From contig NC_014759.1 of assembly GCF_000183425.1 (NCBI RefSeq), positions 2,387,001-2,451,000 on the forward strand: a DNA stretch of 64,000 bases, given 5' to 3'. The position numbers and the translations under genes were made by a program. Every line of letters begins with the position of its first letter. Positions within the stretch are counted from its first letter, which is position 1. Below are positions 26,473 through 35,164 of this stretch, in pieces. The notes under the pieces are model-generated. The model did no database searches. It was given only the letters and a program-made list of their open reading frames with translations, and was not told where the DNA came from. The stretch is from Marivirga tractuosa DSM 4126 (GTDB lineage: Bacteria; Bacteroidota; Bacteroidia; Cytophagales; Cyclobacteriaceae).

Positions 26473-27201
26473 TTAATTTCCTTTAGCTAATTCTTCGTCA
26501 ATGTGTGAAATAAGCTTTTGAGCCCGCTCCACATTCACAGCATATTCTTCGATTAGTAATTTCAACAATCCTATTCGGTTATGCAAATAATTTTGATAAT
26601 ATAGATCTGACTGTAAATCCTTATAATTTTCAGGAATCATTTTGGGCAAATACCTGTATTCGGATTTACTGAATTTTTCACGATAAATAGTATTATAATC
26701 TTCAATGGAAGTGTCCCATTCTGAATCAGCAAGTCTTTTCAAGAACACATAATGATTTTCGTAAAGCTCAGTAAGCTGGCCTCTAAGGCTGTCATTTTCA
26801 AGAATTCGTACCCCTACATCAACAAGGTTATTGTATGCTGACTTAGTGGGTAAAAATTGTGGGGTTACAATTACCTTCCCAAAATGGAAATACATGCTAT
26901 CACTTACCGGAATTTTTTCATCAAATGCCTTTAATATTACTTCAGCTGAATTGATAGCACGCTGATGAATTTCCTCGTTAGCACTCATATCTTCTATATC
27001 CTCCTTGAGATTCAATTGCATCTCTTCCAATATACTATCTCTTAATTCGGCTTGCTTTTGTTCTTCATTCAGATTATTAATTTTTACAGCGATTAGTATC
27101 CCTAAGACCACTAAAACAATCTCACCAATTGCATAGAAGATATAGTTTCTGATTTTATTGTTACCGATAATTTGTCTTCTGAATTTGTTAAAAAGCTTCA
27201 T
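26473..27201 (-). CDS. DUF6090-like membrane protein
   Basis: A 242-residue protein with the N-terminal pattern MKLFNKFRRQIIGNNKIRNY, a single membrane helix (YAIGEIVLVVLGILIAVKIN, about 20-40) and a long helical, charged periplasmic or cytosolic part. The IGEIxLVVxGILIAVxINxWNE-type helix is the mark of the DUF6090 family, common in marine Bacteroidetes and often present in many copies. I use the ATG at 27201. The function is unknown. Confidence 0.75.
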   Translation of the reverse strand: MKLFNKFRRQIIGNNKIRNYIFYAIGEIVLVVLGILIAVKINNLNEEQKQAELRDSILEEMQLNLKEDIEDMSANEEIHQRAINSAEVILKAFDEKIPVSDSMYFHFGKVIVTPQFLPTKSAYNNLVDVGVRILENDSLRGQLTELYENHYVFLKRLADSEWDTSIEDYNTIYREKFSKSEYRYLPKMIPENYKDLQSDLYYQNYLHNRIGLLKLLIEEYAVNVERAQKLISHIDEELAKGN

Positions 27202-27428
27202 ACAATCAGAGTTAACCCCAGATGTTTTTTGATTCCTGTCTCCAAACAATTTAATACTATCTCAAGAAATTGCAAAAACAACTGCTGGCGAATATTCAGC
27301 AAGGAGAATCTAATTACCATTAACGTAAAGTTTCAGGATTAACAATTTAAATCAACTTGCTGTCTGACCACTTTTTCTTTGTAAGTAATTCTATTGCTAA
27401 GTTCTCATATAATTTCTGTGGACTGGAG

Positions 27429-27998
27429 CTAAAAAAGAGTCGGCCAGAAAGTATATTTCTTTTCGGTAAGCTCTACTGGGAAATCTTCGCTATTGATGAC
27501 GGTTGAGCTAATTTTATACACCTTTTGGTCTCTTGTCTTAATTTTAATATAGGAATAATTTGACCAAGGAGTGATGATTCTAAATTTGCCATCCTCATTA
27601 CGTTTCTTTGAAAGTGCTAAATGTTCTGTACATTCTAATGAAGCAAGATCATATTGAAGCTTCTGCTCTTGATCTATAGTAATGAGCCCATTATCCTCAT
27701 CTATATAAAGCTTAAGGTTTTTATTTCTCCAGTAGTGTGAGCTATGTATAATCAAGGTTGGGATACAGCCCAAAAGCACAAAAGCACCTAAATTGAACAA
27801 GGGACCCACTTTTACAGACATCTCTAAACTAAATCCTTTAACATAATAAGCTATTGGGATAGAAAAAAGCATTAAAAAAGGCAAAAGGAAGAGATTTCTT
27901 TTTAAGTACTTCAGAGATTGAAGCGTGCAGATTTTATTTCGAACGTGTAAATTTCCCAAAGTGAAGAAGAGTCTTAAGAATGAATGATTCTGGTGCAA
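27429..27998 (-). CDS. Two-TM hypothetical protein, probable N-terminal frameshift
   Basis: The open frame gives up to 189 residues with two helices (NLFLLPFLMLFSIPIAYYV and LFNLGAFVLLGCIPTLII) and a soluble C-terminal domain of about 110 residues. The only upstream start in frame is a TTG at 27998; the first ATG is at 27872 and would cut into the first helix. A better start, ATG at 28011, lies in another frame (MKRTFAPESFILKTLLHFGK) and stops at 27934. A one-base shift near AAATAAAAT would join the two. Either this is a pseudogene, a sequencing error, or translation starts at a rare codon. No family recognised. Confidence 0.45.
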   Translation of the reverse strand: MHQNHSFLRLFFTLGNLHVRNKICTLQSLKYLKRNLFLLPFLMLFSIPIAYYVKGFSLEMSVKVGPLFNLGAFVLLGCIPTLIIHSSHYWRNKNLKLYIDEDNGLITIDQEQKLQYDLASLECTEHLALSKKRNEDGKFRIITPWSNYSYIKIKTRDQKVYKISSTVINSEDFPVELTEKKYTFWPTLF

Positions 27999-28187
27999 AT
28001 GTACGCTTCATCTTTTGAAATAGAATTATTAAAAAAGGAATTTTAGTACTTCTTATAAGCTCTACTTTTATTTTATTTTCTTTATTATTTCGAGTTTATC
28101 AAAATATAAAACGAATATGCTACCGACTGATGAGAGAAAATCAAAAGTCGCTAAATATGGTTACCTTACTTTAAAAAAAATGCTAAC

Positions 28188-29729
28188 ATGGCTAAGCAAC
28201 ATCACTATCAATTAAGCAGCACTACGGGAAAATGGACCCTCGCTGCTTGTATCATTGCAAGTTCAATGGCATTCATCGATACCTCTGCACTTAATGTAGT
28301 GTTGCCTTCTCTCCAAGAAGATTTGGAAGCTACAGGCACTGACTTATTCTGGGTACTAAACAGTTACTTAGTAATGCTTTCATCCTTGATTATTGTTGGT
28401 GGTAGCTTAGGCGACAAATTAGGTAGGGTAAAGATATTTCAATGGGGTATTATACTTTTTATAGCGGCCTCCATTTTATGTGGACTTGCCACCACAATTA
28501 ACCAGCTGATTTGGTTTAGGATACTGCAAGGAACTGGTGGTGCTTTGATGATTCCCGGCAGTTTGGCTATTATATCGGCTACTTTTTCAGATCAAGAAAA
28601 AGGAAAGGCCATCGGCACTTGGTCAGCCGCAACTGTATTAGTCACTATGGGTGGCCCAATATTGGGTGGGGCACTTGCCGATATCGGTTTATGGCGACTA
28701 ATATTTTTTATTAACGTTCCGCTAGGTATCATCACTGTGATAATGCTGTTTCTGAAGGTGCCAGAAAGCAAGGCGCCAGAAAACAAACATCGCATTGATT
28801 GGAAAGGAGCATTTTTTCTAGCTTTTAGCTTAGCAACCTTCACTTTTGGGTTTCTCAATATTCCTGAATTAGGTATTTCAAATATTCGGTCATACCTGCC
28901 ACTATTAATAGGTATAGTTTCATTTGGCGCATTCCTTTATGTGGAAAAGAAAGTAGAGGCTCCGATGATGCCGCTTGAAATTTTCAAAAATTTGACTTTT
29001 TCGGGAGTAAATCTCCTAACCTTTTTTCTCTATGCGGGACTTAGTGCAGTGATGCTTTTTCTGTCCCTCAATATGATTCAGATACAAGGCTATACACAAA
29101 TGCAAGCTGGCCTTACTTTTCTCCCCTTTACACTATTGATGGCTTTAATTGCAAGAAAAGTTGGTGCACTTTCTGACAAATGGGGCTCTCGTAATTTCTT
29201 GATTGTTGGCCCACTTGTGACTGCGATAGGTTTTGTAATGCTGGGTTTAGTGGGGAAAACCAGCGGTATCGAAGATTTCTGGACTAGTTTTTTCCCGGGT
29301 ATTTTGCTTTTTGGGTTAGGAATGTCAATTACAGTAGTTCCACTGACTTCAACCGTAATGCTATCCATAGGAAATGATCAGGCTGGAATTGCGTCTGGAG
29401 TCAATAACAGTATAACCAGAATTTCTGGAACCGTAATTAATGCTATTTTAGGTGCTGGGGCTGTGTTCATTTTCACTGTCTTAGTAAGTAATCAAGTTGA
29501 AACGCTTCAACTTTCTAGTCCACTATCAAACAGCATTATTCAAGAGTCTATCAATTTTGGAGAAGCGCAGGTGCCGTCCAATGTTCCTTCCGAACATATT
29601 AGAGATGTTCAACAAATCTACACTACTAGTTTCATTTCCACCTATAGATGGGTATGCTATATTTCAGCCGCAATGGCTATTCTTGCAGCAGCATTTGCTG
29701 TTTTTATGTTAAAGAGCCGTTCTAAATAG
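28188..29729 (+). CDS. MFS drug exporter, DHA2 (14-TM, EmrB/QacA) family
   Basis: A 513-residue proton-coupled efflux pump. The first helix carries the DHA2 pattern FIDTSALNVVLPSLQEDL; motif A (GDKLGRVKIF) follows helix 2, and motif C (TMGGPILGGALADIGLWR) lies in helix 5, marking an antiporter. About 14 helices are present, with a long final loop before the last one. The substrate is unknown. No regulator is adjacent. The convergent gene at 29751 is a small membrane protein. Confidence 0.88.
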   Translation: MAKQHHYQLSSTTGKWTLAACIIASSMAFIDTSALNVVLPSLQEDLEATGTDLFWVLNSYLVMLSSLIIVGGSLGDKLGRVKIFQWGIILFIAASILCGLATTINQLIWFRILQGTGGALMIPGSLAIISATFSDQEKGKAIGTWSAATVLVTMGGPILGGALADIGLWRLIFFINVPLGIITVIMLFLKVPESKAPENKHRIDWKGAFFLAFSLATFTFGFLNIPELGISNIRSYLPLLIGIVSFGAFLYVEKKVEAPMMPLEIFKNLTFSGVNLLTFFLYAGLSAVMLFLSLNMIQIQGYTQMQAGLTFLPFTLLMALIARKVGALSDKWGSRNFLIVGPLVTAIGFVMLGLVGKTSGIEDFWTSFFPGILLFGLGMSITVVPLTSTVMLSIGNDQAGIASGVNNSITRISGTVINAILGAGAVFIFTVLVSNQVETLQLSSPLSNSIIQESINFGEAQVPSNVPSEHIRDVQQIYTTSFISTYRWVCYISAAMAILAAAFAVFMLKSRSK

Positions 29730-29750
29730 AATTTCAATCACTTATAAATT

Positions 29751-30143
29751 CTAATTTTTTACAATATCTTTTGCTATAGAAAATTCAGTTATCACCAAGA
29801 AGATTAATACAATTGCTTCTGCAATAAAATAGAGTCTGCCAAGTAGTTCTAACTGTGAAAAGAAGATGAAAACCAGTATAGAGGTCAATATTGTGTAAAA
29901 AAGATTACCAAAAGCAATAACTCGTAGAAAAGTACTTTTGGGTGCCTTTAAAAATAGGTGACATCCTAATGAGTAAACAAAAAACACTACAGCAAGTAAA
30001 GACAAGGCCATTAATATTTCAGTAGGCATTCCAATGAATTCCTGAAATTTTACGAAAACTGCAAGAGTTGTAGCCGTCAATAATGCACCTATGGCATCAA
30101 TAATAAATATTTTCCTAGGAGGAATAAGTTTCTTGCTGATCAT
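29751..30143 (-). CDS. Four-TM membrane protein, unknown
   Basis: A 130-residue protein of four hydrophobic helices (IFIIDAIGALLTATTLAVFV, ILMALSLLAVVFFVYSLGCH, a third around AFGNLFYTILTSILVFIF, and LYFIAEAIVLIFLVI). Short basic ends suggest an integral inner-membrane protein. No catalytic motif is seen and I do not recognise the family. It converges on the MFS gene with 21 bases between stops. Confidence 0.65.
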   Translation of the reverse strand: MISKKLIPPRKIFIIDAIGALLTATTLAVFVKFQEFIGMPTEILMALSLLAVVFFVYSLGCHLFLKAPKSTFLRVIAFGNLFYTILTSILVFIFFSQLELLGRLYFIAEAIVLIFLVITEFSIAKDIVKN

Positions 30144-30457
30144 TTCCGTCTAGTCTAAGTTTCATCAATTACTACAGATTTCCAGGCATTTAAAGCCAAC
30201 ATATTCATCCACAGTACCTGTGCTTATTCAGTTCAACCTCAACCTTTTGCATCATCCGAAAAGTTATTCCAAGCTTCCTTTTAGTCACTACAAGTCCGTC
30301 AAATTCTTACTAAAGATAATTTAATTGATGAATAAAATTGCAAAATTACACTTCATAAAAACTGAAACTGATAGCAGTATCTGAACCTTAAGAAAGAAAA
30401 TCGCCAGGATCGATAATTTGCGAAAAAGAATAGTGAATCACTAAGATTTCCAACACA
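30144..30457. other. Intergenic stretch, nothing recognised
   Basis: About 314 AT-rich bases upstream of the four-TM gene and downstream of the DUF4932-like gene. Short open stretches on the minus strand are broken by stops within 20 codons. No promoter, terminator or RNA element could be supported. Confidence 0.5.
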
Positions 30458-31639
30458 CTACGACTGCTTTTTCATCCATTCAAAAATAGGCTCATACAGC
30501 TCCTCAATTTTCGGTTTACCTTTGCTTTTATATAGCCTAATTAACTCTTCGTTAAATTCTCTGAATCGTATGAATTTACGTGTATCGGTGATGAAGTCAG
30601 TTTGATACTTAATGATTTCCTCAACATTTTCCTCGCTGTAGGTATCTAACGCATATAAATTAAATATGCCCCAAGTCATATATTCATTAAAAGTCTTATA
30701 CTTCGATTGATAAGACCCACCGTTTTGACCATTCCAATCTTTGTAATTGGTCATGTCCGATTCTAACTCTTCTAAAAATTGGTCAGTAACAGGATTGACA
30801 TAATTATGATCGATTTCTGTGAAAACTACTCTTGAAGAACGGCTGGATACAATTTCAAATTCTTCTGAAGACAAGCTATCAATATTTTCCCTCGGAGCAC
30901 TTACAAACATTAAAGTTTGATTCGTACGTTTGAATCTACTAGTACTATGGAATCCACCAGTTAATGGCGAAAAAATAATCCGATAGGACTGATACTTAGA
31001 TGAAAACTTATTTTCTAACCAAGTTTTCATACCTTGAAAATCGCAAAACTCAAAATAGTTATTAATTAGCTTCTCGTAGTAGCTATTATGCTTTTCATAA
31101 AAATCTTTAAAATCTGATTGTCTTGCAAAATCCTCAATTAAATCTATATGATTCGATATTATAAATTTTTTATCAGGATCTCGATTCGAAAGCGGAATAA
31201 CAAACTTCTTTAAATTCACAATATAATTACTGTCTAAAGTATAGTTTAAAGAATTTAAACGTATAGCGTGTTGACTTCTTGCTATTCCATATTTTGTAAA
31301 GTAATCATTGATGGTGAGCACTAACTGATGATTTTCAAAATTTTTGAAATACTTGTAAACATCACCGTAGTAGTCACTATTTTTTCTAAGTAAATTAGAA
31401 TCATCCTGAAACGATCCCGTTAAACTACAAGCTATCTGCAAAAGCTCATAAACTTCAGGAACCTCCACCACAATTTTACCTCTATATTTCTCACTTATTT
31501 CTATTGGAGGGTAAAATAAGTTGAAAGCCTTATCTTTAACATATTTTGGATTCACCAAATAAGCTATACCCATTATAACTGCTATCAATAAAAGCCCTAG
31601 CAACAACCAGCCTGTATATGTTTGTACCTTTTTGTTCAT
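30458..31639 (-). CDS. DUF4932-like exported protein
   Basis: A 393-residue protein with an N-terminal membrane anchor or signal (GWLLLGLLLIAVIMGIAYLV), then a globular domain. It has features of the DUF4932 family: VPEVYELLQIACSLT early and FTEIDHNYVNPVTDQFLEE in the second half. In family members a zinc-protease-like HExxH lies at that place; here the first His is Thr (T274-E275-x2-H278), so classical zinc binding is doubtful. The start is the ATG at 31639; an upstream TTG at 31657 is unlikely. The YfcC gene is 23 bases upstream and may share a transcript. The family call is tentative. Confidence 0.6.
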   Translation of the reverse strand: MNKKVQTYTGWLLLGLLLIAVIMGIAYLVNPKYVKDKAFNLFYPPIEISEKYRGKIVVEVPEVYELLQIACSLTGSFQDDSNLLRKNSDYYGDVYKYFKNFENHQLVLTINDYFTKYGIARSQHAIRLNSLNYTLDSNYIVNLKKFVIPLSNRDPDKKFIISNHIDLIEDFARQSDFKDFYEKHNSYYEKLINNYFEFCDFQGMKTWLENKFSSKYQSYRIIFSPLTGGFHSTSRFKRTNQTLMFVSAPRENIDSLSSEEFEIVSSRSSRVVFTEIDHNYVNPVTDQFLEELESDMTNYKDWNGQNGGSYQSKYKTFNEYMTWGIFNLYALDTYSEENVEEIIKYQTDFITDTRKFIRFREFNEELIRLYKSKGKPKIEELYEPIFEWMKKQS

Positions 31640-31662
31640 TTTTGTTTTTGAAATCAATAAAC

Positions 31663-33147
31663 CTAATAACTCAAAATAGTTAAAAACACCATACCAATTA
31701 GGGCCAGTATCGCATATAGAGGTAACATAAATTTTAGGTATTTTTCATATCCAATCTTGACCAATCCTAATGACGCCAAAACCAATCCAGTTGGGCTAAT
31801 GCTGTTAAACAAGCCATTTCCCAATTGATAGGCATTTACTATTACTTCACGACCTATATTCACATTGTCAGCAAGTGGGGATAGGATTGGCATAGTTAAT
31901 ACTGCCATTCCTGAACTGGATGGGATGAAAAAAGTCAAGCCTTGATAAATAAAGAAGAGCACATTTACGAAAACGCCTTTATTCATCCCAGTTGTAAATT
32001 CACTTGCATAAAATAAAATGCTATCACTTATTAATCCATCATTCATCAGGATTGTAATGCCTCTCGCAAGTCCTATAATGAAAGCCACGCCAAGCAAGTC
32101 GCCAGCACCTTGTATGAAAGAATTGATAAATGCACTTTCTTTCATTTTGGCTATAAATCCGATTACAATTGACCCTGCAAAAAAGACCGTGGTCATTTCC
32201 ACAAACCACCAATCCCATTGCGAAACTCCCATTATCATAATGATGAAACAAGCAGTGAAAACCAGCAGAATTGCACGCAATCTTAATGTTAAAGGAATTT
32301 CATTGTCTTTGCTGGCTTCATTAATGTAACTTAAAGATTTGGTAGCCTCAGCATCCACCAATGATTTTGCTGGATTCCTCTTTACCTTTCTAGCATAAAG
32401 TAGGATATAAATAATAGTGACCGACATACAAATCACATAAATGGCCATTCGCCCATCTAAACCACTCGTCCAGCTAATGCCTGCTGCATCGGATGCGATG
32501 ATCGTGGCAAAGGGATTTACTGTGCTGCACATTACGCCAATAGCAGAGCCTAAGAAAATACTGGCGAGTCCAACCATAGAATCATACCCTGCTGCTATGA
32601 AAATTGGAATCAATATGGGATAAAAGGCCAAAGTTTCTTCTGCTAATCCAAATGTGCTTCCTCCCAATGAAATCAATAAAGTTGTGAAAATGATTAATAA
32701 AAACTCCCTTCCCTTTAATGCTTTCGACAACCAACTCATTCCTGCATTAAATGCTCCTGTTGTATTCATGATGCCGATCATCCCACCAATAATCAAAACC
32801 AGGAATATGATATCTGCTGCTTCAATAATTCCTTTTATAGGAGCAGATAGAAAGTCGATCGCTCCTTGCGGCTCGGAGGGAAGTTGCTGATAAGTGTTGG
32901 GAATACTGATAGGTTTATAAATTGCCCCACTTGTGAATTTCTCTAAAGGAATCTTAATGTTTATGTCTTCTAAACTCGATTGGCTGGCGGGCAAAATATA
33001 ACTTGAATCTTGACTATTTATGCTAAATTGATCTGAAGCTGTATCATAACTCAATGAATCATAACTGCCAGCTGGAATTAGCCAGGTTAATATAGTGACT
33101 AATGCTGCAATGATTAAAAGAATACTTTGTGCCGCAGGGAATTTCAT
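31663..33147 (-). CDS. YfcC family (DcuC/AbgT-like) membrane transporter
   Basis: A 494-residue integral membrane protein of the YfcC family, proposed amino-acid, peptide or dicarboxylate carriers. About 12 helices; typical segments are LTWLIPAGSYDSLSYD after helix 1, ISLGGSTFGLAEETLAFYPI and GSAIGVMCSTVNPFATIIAS. A periplasmic insert of about 60 residues follows the first helix. The start is the ATG at 33147 (MKFPAAQSILLIIA); a GTG at 33174 would add nine residues. The substrate is unknown. Confidence 0.85.
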   Translation of the reverse strand: MKFPAAQSILLIIAALVTILTWLIPAGSYDSLSYDTASDQFSINSQDSSYILPASQSSLEDINIKIPLEKFTSGAIYKPISIPNTYQQLPSEPQGAIDFLSAPIKGIIEAADIIFLVLIIGGMIGIMNTTGAFNAGMSWLSKALKGREFLLIIFTTLLISLGGSTFGLAEETLAFYPILIPIFIAAGYDSMVGLASIFLGSAIGVMCSTVNPFATIIASDAAGISWTSGLDGRMAIYVICMSVTIIYILLYARKVKRNPAKSLVDAEATKSLSYINEASKDNEIPLTLRLRAILLVFTACFIIMIMGVSQWDWWFVEMTTVFFAGSIVIGFIAKMKESAFINSFIQGAGDLLGVAFIIGLARGITILMNDGLISDSILFYASEFTTGMNKGVFVNVLFFIYQGLTFFIPSSSGMAVLTMPILSPLADNVNIGREVIVNAYQLGNGLFNSISPTGLVLASLGLVKIGYEKYLKFMLPLYAILALIGMVFLTILSY

Positions 33148-33328
33148 CTGTATCTTATTGTTTATTTTAGCCACATGGAATCTTTGATTAAAAATTCTTC
33201 TTCGATTTGTGTAAAATTGGAAGCTGAATTTTTAATGTCGATTTCATTAAGCTTTGCGATTAGTGAAAAACAAATATAAGAGTATTCACAATAATTCAAC
33301 CTTTGTATCTATTATTCATTTGTTCCAG

Positions 33329-33694
33329 CTACTCTCCCCGTAAAATCTTCTCCATCTTCTTTCCTTTTGCTAATTCATCTACTAATTTATCAAGGTAGCG
33401 CACTTGCTGTGTTATCCTATTTTCAATTTCCTCCACTCTGTAGCCGCATATTACTCCTGTAATCAACCTAGCATTAGGATTTAAATCAGCTCTTTGGAAA
33501 AACTCTTCAAAAGTCACTTTCTCTTCCATGAGTTTTTGCTGCAAGCTTTCATCAAAGCCCGTTAACCACTCAATGACTTGATGTAATTCTGCTGTTGTTC
33601 TGCCTTTTTTCTCCACCTTGGAGACATAATGTGGATAAACCGAAACGAAGGTCATTTGAGCTATTCTTTCATCGTGTTTGTGTGTGGTTTTCAT
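33329..33694 (-). CDS. DUF2200 family protein
   Basis: A 121-residue cytosolic protein. The pattern [28 protein letters not shown] followed by [10 protein letters not shown] and [19 protein letters not shown] is the DUF2200 signature (it continues into [20 protein letters not shown]). The family occurs widely as single genes; its function is unknown. It is flanked by unrelated genes. Confidence 0.88.
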   Translation of the reverse strand: MKTTHKHDERIAQMTFVSVYPHYVSKVEKKGRTTAELHQVIEWLTGFDESLQQKLMEEKVTFEEFFQRADLNPNARLITGVICGYRVEEIENRITQQVRYLDKLVDELAKGKKMEKILRGE

Positions 33695-33787
33695 CAGAGG
33701 CTATTATATAAAATTATCAATTGTTATTATTTCAAGTTAATAAATTTAGCTATAATTTACTTGATGTCTCCTTTAAAATGGCACCAA

Positions 33788-34462
33788 TTACACGCTGACT
33801 TTATCGACAAATTTCTCAAAAGAATTATCATTATTTTTCAATACTGGTCCATGGCCAAAGCAAATAATCCGAGGATTTAACTTCGATAACTCCTTTAAAG
33901 AATTGATGTTTTCTTCTTTGTCTGAAGTGAATATGGCTGGTGGAAGATACAATCCTGAAATAGTAGTCAATAAGTTCATATTTGTTGCTACATCTCCTAA
34001 TATCAACACCCCATCCCTTTCTCTAAAAAAAGAAATGTGTCCAGAGGAATGGCCTGGTGTTTCAATTACTTTAAAGCCTTCAACGGAGTCCCCATTTTTC
34101 AATGTTTTAGTTACTATATGACCGGATCCTGCCCAATATCTTTGTTGAAATCGAGCAATAATACTTTTATTCGATGGATATTCACTGGTAACTAAACCGG
34201 TTTCTGTTCTGACAACTTCCTTTTCATGACACAATAATGGCACCCAATGCTTTTTGCAAATCAGATCACTACACCCTTGATGATCTGGGTGGGCATGCGT
34301 TAAGGCATGACTATGAATGGAGACTTCTTTTATGCTTTTTTGAATTTTATTATATGAAGTTCGGATACCTGAGTCAACTAAAACGCCCTCAATTATGTAA
34401 CAATTTATACTGTTTCTTGGCATTAATGGAATGTGAAAAACATCCTTTGCGATTTTCTGCAT
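33788..34462 (-). CDS. Metallo-beta-lactamase-fold hydrolase
   Basis: A 224-residue MBL-fold enzyme without signal peptide. All five zinc-ligand motifs are visible: THAHPDHQG (H56, H58, D60, H61), ETPGHSSGHISF, LGDVATNM and CFGHGP near the end. This arrangement is that of glyoxalase II-like or lactonase-like hydrolases rather than true beta-lactamases; the substrate is unknown. The gene lies 59 bases downstream of a Crp-like regulator on the same strand, so the two may form a small regulated unit. Confidence 0.88.
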   Translation of the reverse strand: MQKIAKDVFHIPLMPRNSINCYIIEGVLVDSGIRTSYNKIQKSIKEVSIHSHALTHAHPDHQGCSDLICKKHWVPLLCHEKEVVRTETGLVTSEYPSNKSIIARFQQRYWAGSGHIVTKTLKNGDSVEGFKVIETPGHSSGHISFFRERDGVLILGDVATNMNLLTTISGLYLPPAIFTSDKEENINSLKELSKLNPRIICFGHGPVLKNNDNSFEKFVDKVSV

Positions 34463-34521
34463 TTTTTTCTCTTTTTATGCAAATCTACCGCAGCATTTAG
34501 GATACAAAAAGGACATTTGTC

Positions 34522-35106
34522 CTATGATGTTGTATAGATAGTATCTTTCCTGACTCTGCTTAACGTTCTATGCGTGACACCTAAATAAGAAGCAATATAG
34601 CCAATTTGTACTCTTTTGATGATTTCAGGTGAGTGCGTTAAGGTATGAAGATATTTTTCTTTGGCTGATTTATTATTGAGGGTTCTAAGATGTTGCTCTT
34701 TTTCAAGGTATTCTTGTTCCATAACCCATGCTAAAATGGATTGCCAAGCGGGATTTTTTTTCAATAACTGATGAAACTGCTTGTAATTGATTACTTGTAA
34801 TTCACAATCCTCTATAGCTTGAATACTTATTTTTGAAGGCTTTTTCTGGCTAAAGCTTTCATAAGAAGTGATAAACTGATCCTCAAATTTAAAGCAAGTC
34901 GTATTTTCCTCGCCATCGGGTTGAATAGCAAAATTTCGTACTGCTCCTTTTATAACAAAGCCGATTTGATTGCATATTGATTGCTCTGCAACAAAAAAAT
35001 CCCCCTTTTTGAGTCTATCCAGTTCAAATAGTGAAATGGAATAGTCTAGCTCTTCCTGACTCAAAACATTGAATTTTGATAGATATTTATGTAATACTTG
35101 GCTCAT
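34522..35106 (-). CDS. Crp/Fnr family transcriptional regulator
   Basis: A 194-residue regulator with an N-terminal cyclic-nucleotide-binding fold (about 10-125; LKKGDFFVAEQSICNQIGFV) and a C-terminal helix-turn-helix (VQIGYIASYLGVTHRTLSRV, about 165-185). There is no FNR cysteine cluster, and the cAMP phosphate-binding motif is not conserved, so the effector is unknown, as in most Bacteroidetes members. It is followed by the MBL-fold gene. Confidence 0.88.
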   Translation of the reverse strand: MSQVLHKYLSKFNVLSQEELDYSISLFELDRLKKGDFFVAEQSICNQIGFVIKGAVRNFAIQPDGEENTTCFKFEDQFITSYESFSQKKPSKISIQAIEDCELQVINYKQFHQLLKKNPAWQSILAWVMEQEYLEKEQHLRTLNNKSAKEKYLHTLTHSPEIIKRVQIGYIASYLGVTHRTLSRVRKDTIYTTS

Positions 35107-35164
35107 TTTTTCCCATCAAATTTGATTTATTAATGCTATCATAAAATGCTAATATCACCATTTC

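Noticed and set aside
34237..34500. Plus-strand frame of 87 codons opposite the MBL-fold gene
   Set aside because: Antisense to a gene with intact metal-ligand motifs.
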